64,000 nucleotides of DNA. Source: Amycolatopsis nigrescens CSC17Ta-90 (GTDB lineage Bacteria; Actinomycetota; Actinomycetes; Mycobacteriales; Pseudonocardiaceae). Position numbers and translations under genes: made by a program. Below, piece after piece: positions 8,969 to 16,977 of this stretch (the first letter of the stretch is position 1; every line of letters begins with the position of its first letter). Below the pieces are notes generated by a model. The model saw only the letters and a list, made by a program, of their open reading frames with translations. It had not been told where the DNA came from and did not search any database. The stretch covers positions 62,001-126,000 of the forward strand of contig NZ_ARVW01000001.1 in NCBI RefSeq assembly GCF_000384315.1. The letters run 5' to 3'.

Positions 8969-10176
8969 CCCGCCACCCCCTGCGGTGCAGTTCCCTCCAC
9001 GGCAGGGCCGAAGTCCCTGGCGCCGTGCATCCAGGCTACCCGGTCGTGCAGTTCGGTCGCCGAGAACGCGGACAGCATCGCGTTCCTGGCCACCGCGGCC
9101 GCACCGGCCGGATGCCACAATTTCGTACTCTCCCTGGCAATGTGCTGCATTCTCGCGGTGCGTTCCCGCCTTCCGACGTTGTACAACCGGAAACGGAGGC
9201 CGAACTCCGCCGGCGGGCAGGCGAGCAAGTCGCCGAGGAACACCGCGTCCTCCAGGCTCTGGCAGGCGCCCTGCGCGGCGTAGTGCAGCATCGGATGCGC
9301 CGCGTCGCCGAGCAGGGTGACCCGTCCGTCGGTCCAGCCGGGCACCGGGTCCCGGTCGATCAGCACCCAGGACCGCCAGTCCGCGCCGAGGGCCAGCAGC
9401 CGCCGCGCGGCGGCACCCAGCGGGGTGAACGCGTCCAGCACCTGCTCGGCCGACACCGGAACGTCGGCGAACTCCTCGGTGACCCCGTTCTCGATGCTCG
9501 GCGCCAGGTTCAGGTACGCCCCGCCGCCGATCGGGTAGTGCACGAAGTGCCGGCCCGGGCCCGCCCACCAGGTGACCCTGTTCCAGCGCAGCCGTTCGGG
9601 CACCCGCGCCATCGGGATCACCGAGCGGAACACGGTGATGCCCGCGACCCGCGGTGGGCCGTCGCCGACCAGCTGGCGCCGGATCGCCGAGTGCACCCCG
9701 TCCGCGCCGATCAGCGCGTCCCCGGTGACCCGCTCCCCGGTGTCCAGCACCGCCGTCGCGCTCCGGCCGTCCTGTCGGTAGCCGGTGGCGCGGCAACCGG
9801 GGCGCAGTTCGATGTCCGCCCTGGCGCGGCAGGCCCGCAGCAGCAGTCGGTAGAGGTCCCCGCGGTGGGCGACCACATACGGGTTGCCGAAGCGGCGGCG
9901 GTACGCCCCGGTGAGCGGCATGCTCACCACGTGCCGCCCGGTGACCCCGTCCATGAACCGGAGCTCGTCGATGTGCACCGCGGACTCGCGCACCCGGTCG
10001 CCGAGGCCGAGCCGGTCCAGCGCGTGGATACCGTTCGGCGCGAGCTGCATGCCCGCACCCAGCTCGGCGAAGGCGGCTTCACGTTCGAGCACCACCACCC
10101 GGTGGCCCTGCCGGGTGATCGCGAGCGCGGCGGCGAGCCCGCCGATCCCGCCGCCGACCACGATCACCCTGGCCAC
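8965..10176 (-). CDS. FAD-dependent aromatic hydroxylase (PHBH/salicylate-hydroxylase type)
   Basis: A 403-residue group A flavin monooxygenase: VIVVGGGIGGLAAALA at residues 5-20 binds the ADP of FAD, ALIGADGVHSAIR is the DG motif, and VTLLGDAAHPMLHYAAQGACQSLEDA is the GD motif with the salicylate hydroxylase-like loop. Such enzymes add one oxygen to an electron-rich aromatic ring using NAD(P)H. The start is a GTG that overlaps the end of the ligase by 13 bases. Its presence in the nitrous-acid operon suggests an aromatic building block, for example an aminophenol-type acceptor for diazotisation, but no gene in the window makes such a precursor, so this is inference. Confidence 0.85.
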   Translation of the reverse strand: MARVIVVGGGIGGLAAALAITRQGHRVVVLEREAAFAELGAGMQLAPNGIHALDRLGLGDRVRESAVHIDELRFMDGVTGRHVVSMPLTGAYRRRFGNPYVVAHRGDLYRLLLRACRARADIELRPGCRATGYRQDGRSATAVLDTGERVTGDALIGADGVHSAIRRQLVGDGPPRVAGITVFRSVIPMARVPERLRWNRVTWWAGPGRHFVHYPIGGGAYLNLAPSIENGVTEEFADVPVSAEQVLDAFTPLGAAARRLLALGADWRSWVLIDRDPVPGWTDGRVTLLGDAAHPMLHYAAQGACQSLEDAVFLGDLLACPPAEFGLRFRLYNVGRRERTARMQHIARESTKLWHPAGAAAVARNAMLSAFSATELHDRVAWMHGARDFGPAVEGTAPQGVAG

Positions 10177-11744
10177 GACCGCGCCCCGTCCCGCTCGGCC
10201 AGCAGCCTGGCCAGCTCGAGTCTCCTGGTCTTGGTGGTGGCGGTCCGCGGCAGGTCGGCCAGCCGCAACCGCACCGGCTCGGCCATCGCGGGCATGCCCG
10301 CCGTCGCGGCCCGCCAGGCGGCCTGGTCCAGCGGCCGGTCGTCCCTGGTGCACACCACCGGCACCGGCACACCGTCCCGGTCGGGCACGATGATCACCTC
10401 GGTCAGCTCCGCCAGCCTGAGGAACAACCTGTCCTCCACCGCCAGCGTGCTGCCGAAGCCGGGGATCAGGTCAACCTCGCGGTCGAGCAGGTGCAGGCAG
10501 CCCCATCGGGTGCGGTAGCCGAGATCGCCCATCCGCCACCAGCCGCCGTCGGCCTGGCGCTCGTAGCGCTCCCGCTCACCGAGGTAGACCGGGATCCGCC
10601 CGTCGGTGCGCACCTCGATGTGCCCCGGCGCGGACGCCGATGGCGGCTCGCCGTCCCGGCTCACCACCCGGACACCGGTCATCCCGGGGAACGGGAAGCC
10701 GACGCAGCGCCCGTCGGCCGACGGCGACCGGCGGCGGGTGAACACCCGGCCTACCACCGGCCCCACCTCGCTCTGCCCGTACAGCTGCGCGAAAACCGGC
10801 GCCCGGCGGCGCGTCGCGCCGAGCATGGTCCGCACGGTTCTCGGGTGGATGGCGTCGAAGGTGCTGCTGAAGTACTTCACGTTGGCCAGCGGCTCCCGCG
10901 GGTCCGCGGCCAGCCGCTCCCAGCGCAGGAAGGTGTTGGGGTGGGCTTCCAGCACGCCGGGACGCAGCCGTGCGAAGAGCGCCGCGACCCGCTCCGGCTC
11001 GTCGTCGGCCAGCACGAGCAGCGGAAAACCGCGGGACAGCGCGATAGCCAGCGCGGTGACCAGCCGCGAATGCACGAAGGACACGTGGACGGCCACCGTC
11101 TCGCGTCGGCGGACCAGCGCGGCCACCGCCGCTTGCGGGCGGTAGCGGGCGCCGAAGGTGCGGCCGGTGTGCACGGCCAGCTTCGGCGTGCCGGTGGTGC
11201 CGGAGGTGTGCGTGACCAGTACCGGCTCCTCCGGCGGCGGGGTCACCGCGGCGACCCTGGGTGCGCCGGCCAGCGAGCGCAGCTCGACGCAGCCGGCATG
11301 GCTGCCCGAGGTGAGCAGCACCTTCGCCGCGAGTTCGAGCACCACCGGCGGCAGCTCGTGCGCCAGCTTCGCCTGGTCGGTCACCAGATGCGGCCTGCCG
11401 ACCCGGCGCATCAGTTCGACGACGGTGGCACCGTCCAGCTTCGGCGACAGCAGCACCGGGACCGCGCCGATCCTGGCCACCGCGCATTCGAGCAGGGTGA
11501 TGTCGAAGCCATCGCTCTTGTGCACGACCACCTGCTCGCCGGGGCGCACCCCGGCCGCCCACAGCCGCGCGGCGAACTCGTCCACCAGGTCCGCGAGCCG
11601 GCGCACGGTGGACCGGCGGCCCAGCTCAGGGGCGATGTCCAGGTCGTGGTCGAGGGTCACCAGGTTCCCGGGATGCTTCGCGGCCGCGCGCTCGAACAAC
11701 GTGCCCAGCCGGATACCGCGATTTCCGATGCGCTGGAGGAACAT
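10164..11744 (-). CDS. Stand-alone acyl-AMP ligase of the ANL family, CreM/Tri17-like candidate
   Basis: The 526-residue adenylate-forming enzyme has the P-loop THTSGTTGTPKLAVHTG near residue 175, the YGQSEVGP motif, MGDLGYR, the hinge LDREVDLIPG and a C-terminal catalytic lysine region RTATTKTRRLEL. It activates a carboxylate with ATP, often to form a CoA thioester. In nitrous-acid clusters, ligases of this family (CreM in cremeomycin, Tri17 in triacsin) instead activate nitrite for diazo or N-nitroso formation. The sequence alone cannot decide between these, and position in the same operon as the CreD/CreE-like genes is the reason to consider nitrite. GAGAGGG before the ATG is a good ribosome site. 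Confidence 0.8.
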   Translation of the reverse strand: MFLQRIGNRGIRLGTLFERAAAKHPGNLVTLDHDLDIAPELGRRSTVRRLADLVDEFAARLWAAGVRPGEQVVVHKSDGFDITLLECAVARIGAVPVLLSPKLDGATVVELMRRVGRPHLVTDQAKLAHELPPVVLELAAKVLLTSGSHAGCVELRSLAGAPRVAAVTPPPEEPVLVTHTSGTTGTPKLAVHTGRTFGARYRPQAAVAALVRRRETVAVHVSFVHSRLVTALAIALSRGFPLLVLADDEPERVAALFARLRPGVLEAHPNTFLRWERLAADPREPLANVKYFSSTFDAIHPRTVRTMLGATRRRAPVFAQLYGQSEVGPVVGRVFTRRRSPSADGRCVGFPFPGMTGVRVVSRDGEPPSASAPGHIEVRTDGRIPVYLGERERYERQADGGWWRMGDLGYRTRWGCLHLLDREVDLIPGFGSTLAVEDRLFLRLAELTEVIIVPDRDGVPVPVVCTRDDRPLDQAAWRAATAGMPAMAEPVRLRLADLPRTATTKTRRLELARLLAERDGARSWPG

Positions 11745-11795
11745 TCCTCACCCTCTCGCCGACTACTTGCCGACGACTTGCCGGCGACTTGCGGA

Positions 11796-12338
11796 TCAGT
11801 TCCGCTCGGCCACGTTCTTGACGCGCCGCACCGTTGCCGCGAGATCCCTTTCCACCTTTGCCGCCCATTCCGCGAAGAACTTCCGCCTGAGGTCACCGTC
11901 CATTTCCGCCGTTATGGTGCGAATGCCTTCGGTGGGCTGGTCCATCTGGAAGCGATGGCTCAGCACAACGCCCGCATTGTCCGGTTCGATCGTGAACGAC
12001 CAGACGCTGTCCTGTCTCCGGCCGGCGCTGTCGCGCATCGCCCAGCCGAAGCTGCGTCCTGGCTCGGCCGTCACGATTTCGGCCTCGGTGTACCAGGTGC
12101 CGCGGACGACCGGCGCCCAGGACACCACCTCCGCGGCCCGCCGGTTCTCACCGCGGAACACCGCGCCCACGGTGCCCGGCCTGCCGGCCACCCATTCGCC
12201 GCCGGTGCATTCCGCGCTCCACTCGCCGCTGCGGGCAAGATCACTGACCAGCGCGTACACCCTTTGCGAGGTGGCCGAAACGTGCGTTTCCGCCTGGAGC
12301 CGGAACAGCGCCGTACTCGCCGTACCGATTTCGCTCAT
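11796..12338 (-). CDS. SRPBCC (polyketide cyclase/dehydrase-like) protein
   Basis: The 180-residue single-domain protein has the START-like helix-grip features: an N-terminal strand ETHVSATSQRVYALVSDLARSGEWS, the WAPVVRGTWYTEAEI region and a long C-terminal helix RRKFFAEWAAKVERDLAATVRR. Such proteins form a deep cavity that binds hydrophobic or aromatic ligands and may act as a cyclase, a dehydratase or a carrier. It is the first gene of the operon, with GGAGGA ahead of the ATG, so the operon promoter lies between it and the divergent reductase gene. The substrate is not predictable. Confidence 0.8.
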   Translation of the reverse strand: MSEIGTASTALFRLQAETHVSATSQRVYALVSDLARSGEWSAECTGGEWVAGRPGTVGAVFRGENRRAAEVVSWAPVVRGTWYTEAEIVTAEPGRSFGWAMRDSAGRRQDSVWSFTIEPDNAGVVLSHRFQMDQPTEGIRTITAEMDGDLRRKFFAEWAAKVERDLAATVRRVKNVAERN

Positions 12339-12369
12339 GGCCGAAATCCTCCAGAGCGGCCCCCGCCCA

Positions 12370-12383
12370 GGTCAAAAGTGACC
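12370..12383. promoter_or_regulatory. Candidate operator between two divergent biosynthetic operons
   Basis: A perfect inverted repeat GGTCA-AAAG-TGACC in the roughly 180-bp gap between the SRPBCC operon and the reductase gene. Its place between divergent promoters makes it a plausible binding site for one shared regulator. The arms are only five bases, so chance remains possible. Confidence 0.35.
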
Positions 12384-12521
12384 AGCTGGGTACGTCAAGT
12401 TACCCTCTGAAGCGAATGCCGCCGGACGGTAATCCCGGAGCGGCTACTACGAATGCGTGAACGTGACGTATCCGCCGGTGATTCATCTACTTCCAGTCGC
12501 GCCACTGCGAGAATTCCCGTC

Positions 12522-13529
12522 ATGCGTGCCGCCTACGTCGAACACCTCGGCCCGCCAGGGAACATCCGCTACGGCGACCTGCCCGCGCCGCGGCCGGGTC
12601 CCACCGACGTGCTGGTCGACGTCGCCTTCACCACGGTCAACCCGGTGGACACCTTCGTCCGCTCCGGGACCTTCCAGACCGCGGTCGACTTCCCGTTCGT
12701 GATCGGCCGGGACCTGACCGGCACGGTGGTCTCGGCCGGTCCCGGCGCCCCCGGCTTCTCCCCCGGCGACCCGGTGTGGGCCAACAGCCTCGGGCACGGC
12801 GGCCGCCAGGGCGCCGCCGCCGAGCAGGCCGTGGTCCCCGCTGACCGGCTGTATCCCCTGCCGGCCGGGGTCCCGCCGGTGGAGGCGGTGGCGATGGTGC
12901 ATCCGGCGGCCACCGCCTACCTGGCCCTGTTCACCCACGGCCGGGTGCGCGCCGGCGACACCGTGCTGATCGGCGGTGCCGCCGGGAACGTCGGCGGGGC
13001 ACTGGTCGTGCTGGCCGCCGAGGCAGGCGCGCGGGTGATCGCCACCGCGAGCGCCGGGGACGCGCCGTACTGCCGTGCCCTCGGTGCAGCCGAAGTGCTG
13101 GACTACCACGATCCCGAACTCCCCCAGCACGTCCGGCAGCTCTGCCCGCGCGGGATCGACGCGCTGGTGGACACCTCCGGCCGCAACGACCTGGAGCAGG
13201 CGGTCGGGCTGCTCGCCTTCCGCGGCCGGATCGTGCTGCTCGCCGGGGCGGGTTCCCGGCCGGTGCTGCCGGCCGGGCCGCTCTACACGCAGGATCGGTC
13301 GATCCTCGGCTTCGCCATCTCCAACGCCACCAGCACCGAGCTCGCCGAGGCGGCCCGCGCCATCAACCGCCTGCTCAGCGCCGGGCTGCTGCGCCCGAGA
13401 AAGGTGGAAACCCTGCCGTTGAGCGAAGCGGTCGAAGCGCACCGGCGGCTGGAGCGAGGCGAACCGGGCGGCACCAGGGTCGTGCTGCGGGTCCACCCGG
13501 CACAGGCGGGCACACCATGTGCGGAATGA
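12522..13529 (+). CDS. Quinone oxidoreductase-type MDR family reductase
   Basis: About 335 residues of the zinc-independent medium-chain reductase family: an N-terminal GroES-like domain (MRAAYVEHLGPPGNIRYGDLP), the Rossmann motif IGGAAGNVGGALVVLAAEAGARV and a C-terminal GGTRVVLRV. No structural zinc cysteines are visible, which fits NADPH:quinone or enoyl reductases. I start at the internal ATG because the family begins MRAAYV; the 23 residues upstream are serine-rich and unlike the family. Its stop lies 13 bases inside the asparagine synthetase gene, so the two are coupled. It likely reduces an intermediate of the pathway. Confidence 0.8.
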   Translation: MRAAYVEHLGPPGNIRYGDLPAPRPGPTDVLVDVAFTTVNPVDTFVRSGTFQTAVDFPFVIGRDLTGTVVSAGPGAPGFSPGDPVWANSLGHGGRQGAAAEQAVVPADRLYPLPAGVPPVEAVAMVHPAATAYLALFTHGRVRAGDTVLIGGAAGNVGGALVVLAAEAGARVIATASAGDAPYCRALGAAEVLDYHDPELPQHVRQLCPRGIDALVDTSGRNDLEQAVGLLAFRGRIVLLAGAGSRPVLPAGPLYTQDRSILGFAISNATSTELAEAARAINRLLSAGLLRPRKVETLPLSEAVEAHRRLERGEPGGTRVVLRVHPAQAGTPCAE

Positions 13530-15382
13530 CCGGCTGGGTCGGTTTCCGCCACGACCTGACCCGCCACCAGGACACCCTCGCCGCGATGAACGCCACCATG
13601 GCCTGCCGCGGGCCGGACGACGAGGGCAGCTGGACTTCCCCGCACGCCGCGCTCGCGCACCGCCGGTTGTCGATCATCGACCTCGACGGCGGGCACCAGC
13701 CGATGGTCGCGGGCACCGGCACTCTCGGCACCGATAATCCCGCCGCGGTGCTCGTCTACACCGGCGAGATCTACAACTTCCGGGAGCTGCGTGCCGAGCT
13801 GCGCGGCCGCGGCCACCGGTTCCGCACCGAAAGCGACACCGAGGTGGTGCTGCGGTCCTATTTGGAATGGGGCGAACGCTGCGCCGAACGCTTCAACGGC
13901 ATGTACGCCTTCGCGATCTGGGACGTGCGCGAAGAGGAGCTGCTCCTCGTGCGCGACCGGATGGGCGTGAAACCGCTGTACTACTACCCCACCGAGGACG
14001 GGGTGCTGTTCGGCTCCGAGCCCAAGGCCATCCTCGCCCACCCGCAGGCGCCGGCGGTGGTGGACGCGGACGGGCTGCGCGAGATCTTCAGCGTGGTGCA
14101 GACCCCGGGGCACGCCGTTTTCCGCGGCATGCACCAGGTCCGGCCCGGCACCATGGTGCGGGTCTCCCGACGTGGCCTGCGCGAGACCCGGTACTGGCGG
14201 CTCGTCGCCCGGGAGCACACCGACGACCTCGCGACCACCATCGGCACCGTGCGCGAGCTGCTCGAGGACATCATCGAGCGTCAGCTGTTCGCGGACGTGC
14301 CGGTGGGCACGCTGCTCTCCGGCGGGCTCGACTCGAGCGCGGTCACCGCACTGGCCATGCAGAAGCTGACCGAGCAGGGCGCCCCGGATCCGCTGCGCGC
14401 GTTCTCGGTCGACTTCTCCGGGCACGGTTCGCGGTTCCGGCCCAACATCCAGTGGGAGGACCCGGACACCCCGTTCGCGGTCGAGGTGGCCGCGTTCACC
14501 GGCGCGGAGCACGTCACCGTGCTGCTGGACAACGCCGACCTGCTGGACACCGAGGTGCGCCGGGCGGTGCTGCGCGCGCAGGACCTGCCGATCTCCACCG
14601 GGGACATGGAGTACTCGCTGTACCTGCTGTGCAAGGAACTGCGCAAGCAGGTCAAGGTGGCACTTTCCGGCGAGGCGGCCGACGAGCTCTTCGGCGGCTA
14701 CACCTGGTTCCACGAGCCGGACGCGGTCAAGACGGCCTGTTTTCCTTGGCACAGCCCGTTCCGGGGCGGTGGCGGCATCGACACCCTGCGGCTGATCGGG
14801 CTGTGGGACCGGCTGGACCTGACCGGCTACGTCGAACAGCGCTACGCCGAAGCGCTGGCCGAGGTGCCCAGGCTCGACGGCGAGACCGGCCACGAGGCCA
14901 GGATGCGCGAGCTCGGCTACCTGAACCTGACCCGCTGGGAGACCTTCCTGCTGGACCGCAAGGACCGGATGAGCATGGCGGCGGGCCTGGAGGTCCGGGT
15001 GCCCTTCTGCGACCACCGGCTGGTGGAGTACGTGTTCAACACCCCATGGTCGATGAAGAACTTCGACGGGCGCGAGAAGAGCCTGCTCCGCGCCGCCGTC
15101 CGGGACCTGCTGCCGAAATCGGTGCTGGACCGCAAGAAGAGCCCGTATCCGTCCACACAGGACACACGATACGAGCGGGAGCTGCGCCGCCGGCTCGAAG
15201 GCATCATCACCGCGGACGCGCCGGTGCTGCAACTGGTGCCGGAGGCCGACCTCCGCAAACTGCTGGCGGTCCCCGAAGGCGGCTACCGGGTCGGTGGCCT
15301 GTGGACCGCGCGCTCGATCCCCGAGCGGCTGCTGGAGTTCAACGCGTGGGTGACCGAGTACGGCGTCCGGGTCGAGCTCTAG
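13517..15382 (+). CDS. Glutamine-hydrolysing asparagine synthetase-family amidotransferase
   Basis: The 621-residue protein starts MCGMTGWVGF; Cys2 is the nucleophile of class II glutamine amidotransferases, released after Met removal. The glutaminase domain fills about residues 2-215 and the synthetase domain follows, with the ATP pyrophosphatase loop LLSGGLDSSAVTAL near residue 265 and the LSGEAADELFGGY motif. All expected key parts are present, so it should be active, transferring ammonia to an AMP-activated carboxylate. In this setting it may amidate a pathway intermediate rather than make free asparagine. It overlaps the upstream reductase and, tail to tail, the aminomutase by CTAG. Confidence 0.88.
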   Translation: MCGMTGWVGFRHDLTRHQDTLAAMNATMACRGPDDEGSWTSPHAALAHRRLSIIDLDGGHQPMVAGTGTLGTDNPAAVLVYTGEIYNFRELRAELRGRGHRFRTESDTEVVLRSYLEWGERCAERFNGMYAFAIWDVREEELLLVRDRMGVKPLYYYPTEDGVLFGSEPKAILAHPQAPAVVDADGLREIFSVVQTPGHAVFRGMHQVRPGTMVRVSRRGLRETRYWRLVAREHTDDLATTIGTVRELLEDIIERQLFADVPVGTLLSGGLDSSAVTALAMQKLTEQGAPDPLRAFSVDFSGHGSRFRPNIQWEDPDTPFAVEVAAFTGAEHVTVLLDNADLLDTEVRRAVLRAQDLPISTGDMEYSLYLLCKELRKQVKVALSGEAADELFGGYTWFHEPDAVKTACFPWHSPFRGGGGIDTLRLIGLWDRLDLTGYVEQRYAEALAEVPRLDGETGHEARMRELGYLNLTRWETFLLDRKDRMSMAAGLEVRVPFCDHRLVEYVFNTPWSMKNFDGREKSLLRAAVRDLLPKSVLDRKKSPYPSTQDTRYERELRRRLEGIITADAPVLQLVPEADLRKLLAVPEGGYRVGGLWTARSIPERLLEFNAWVTEYGVRVEL

Positions 15383-16752
15383 CGGTGCCGCTCGGCCCAC
15401 CACCGCTGCCCTGACGCGGGCAGCGTCTGGATCGGGTCGTAGTAGGGGTAGTGCCGGTGCAGCGCGTGGGAATCGTCCTGTTCGATACCGGTTCGGTAGT
15501 TTTTGGTCCAGTAGGAGATGCCTTTTTCGCGGTTGTAGTCGGTGAGTTGGTGGACCCAGCGTTTGCCGACGTAGGGGACGTCGCAGACGATGCGGGGGGT
15601 GGCGTAGCCGGGGAGGTAGCCCATGATGGCGTGTTGGAGTTCTTGGGCTTCGTGGACGGCGACGCGCCAGTGTTCGGCGTTGGGGATCATGTCGCACATG
15701 TAGAAGTAGTAGGGCAGGATGCCTGCTTCGCCTTGGAGTGCGAAGCAGAGGTCGAGCAGTTGTGCGGGGGTGGCGTTGACGCCGCGCATGAGCACGCCTT
15801 GGTTGCGGACATCACGCACGCCGACATCCAGGGCCGTACGGGCGGCCTCGGCCACGAGCGGGGTGACGGACTGGGCGTGGTTGACGTGGGTGTGGATCGC
15901 CAGATTCACCCCGCGCCGCCGGGCCGTGCCAGCCACCCTGGCCAGCCCCTCGACCACCTTGGGTTGCAGCCAGTGCTGCGGCAGCCCGGCGAGCGCCTTG
16001 CTCGCCAACCGCAGATCGCGGATCGAGTCGAGATCCAGCAGCCGCATCAGGAACGATTCGAGCTGGTGCCACGGCACGTTCGCGACATCACCACCGGAGA
16101 CGACCACGTCCCGCACCCCCGGCGTGCGGGTCAGATAGTCGATCATCCGGTCCTGCCGGTCGGCAGGGCGGAGCGTGAGCCGGTGTTTCGCCACCGCGGG
16201 CGTTGAGTTGCCGACGAGGTCCATCCGGGTGCAGTGCCCGCAGTACTGGGGGCAGGTGGACAGCAGCTCGGCCAGCACCTTGGTCGGATACCGGTGAGTC
16301 AGCCCCTCGGCGACCCACATCTCGGCCTCGTGCAGCGAATCCCGCTCCGAATGCGGATGACTCGGCCACACCGGGTCGCGGTCGCTGCGCACCGGGAGCA
16401 TGTACCGGCGGATGGGATCGGCGTAGAACGCCTCGGTCACCTTCTGCGGATCCGACCCCGCATCCGGCGCCATCGTGTTCACCATCTGCGGCGGCAACAA
16501 CATCGACATCGTCGCCATCTCACGCTGATCCGCCACCAAATCCTCGTAAAACCGCTCCTCCAGCAAATCCCCCATCAACACCCGCAACTGCTTGACGTTC
16601 CGCACACAGTGCACCCGCTGCCACTGCGCATCACACCACTCCGCCGCCGACACCGCCGACCATCCCGGAAAACGACGCCAATCGGGTTCCTCCAGTTCCT
16701 GGCGAAGGTAAACATACGGTTGCTTGCCCGGTAAACCGATCTTTGCGGACAT
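15379..16752 (-). CDS. KamA-family radical SAM aminomutase, substrate uncertain
   Basis: The 457-residue enzyme has C167-x3-C171-x2-C174 for the 4Fe-4S cluster, an Arg (R176) equivalent to the carboxylate-binding residue of lysine 2,3-aminomutase and a PLP-binding region ending in K397. Such enzymes move the alpha-amino group to the beta carbon by a 5-deoxyadenosyl radical. Of the two aspartates that hold the epsilon-amino group of lysine in the clostridial enzyme (GVND and QCD motifs), the second is present (D354) but the first is alanine (A327, GVNA). Lysine specificity is therefore doubtful. From memory, similar roughly 450-residue forms occur widely in actinobacteria, so it may be older than the cluster. 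No clear ribosome site is visible. Wobble bases shift from G/T in the 5' third to C/A at the 3' end. Confidence 0.82.
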   Translation of the reverse strand: MSAKIGLPGKQPYVYLRQELEEPDWRRFPGWSAVSAAEWCDAQWQRVHCVRNVKQLRVLMGDLLEERFYEDLVADQREMATMSMLLPPQMVNTMAPDAGSDPQKVTEAFYADPIRRYMLPVRSDRDPVWPSHPHSERDSLHEAEMWVAEGLTHRYPTKVLAELLSTCPQYCGHCTRMDLVGNSTPAVAKHRLTLRPADRQDRMIDYLTRTPGVRDVVVSGGDVANVPWHQLESFLMRLLDLDSIRDLRLASKALAGLPQHWLQPKVVEGLARVAGTARRRGVNLAIHTHVNHAQSVTPLVAEAARTALDVGVRDVRNQGVLMRGVNATPAQLLDLCFALQGEAGILPYYFYMCDMIPNAEHWRVAVHEAQELQHAIMGYLPGYATPRIVCDVPYVGKRWVHQLTDYNREKGISYWTKNYRTGIEQDDSHALHRHYPYYDPIQTLPASGQRWWAERHR

Positions 16753-16977
16753 GATGGCGAAGCTACAACACGACGGGAGATCAATTCCGCACTGTCACCG
16801 CGATAGCGGCATAGCATCGGTCGATCGCGCCGAAGTATGACACAGACGACGCAGATGCCTGTGCCGTACAGCCCACAACTTTCGCGGGTTTCCCCGTTTC
16901 GGCCGCGGGCTATCGTCATAAGACGAACTTCCTCGCCTGGCGCGAAATAGGAAGCCAGCTGAAAAAAAGGAGGATCC
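16753..16977. promoter_or_regulatory. Divergent promoter region of the aminomutase and the Pls-like synthetase
   Basis: These 225 bases must carry both promoters. The only certain element is the near-perfect ribosome binding site AAGGAGG at 16967-16973, four bases before the GTG start of the synthetase. It is one of the strongest such sites in the window and fixes that start. I could not assign convincing -35/-10 hexamers. Confidence 0.6.

Noticed and set aside
13283..15697. 804-residue minus-strand frame
   Set aside because: Antisense to the asparagine synthetase gene, with no recognisable domain.
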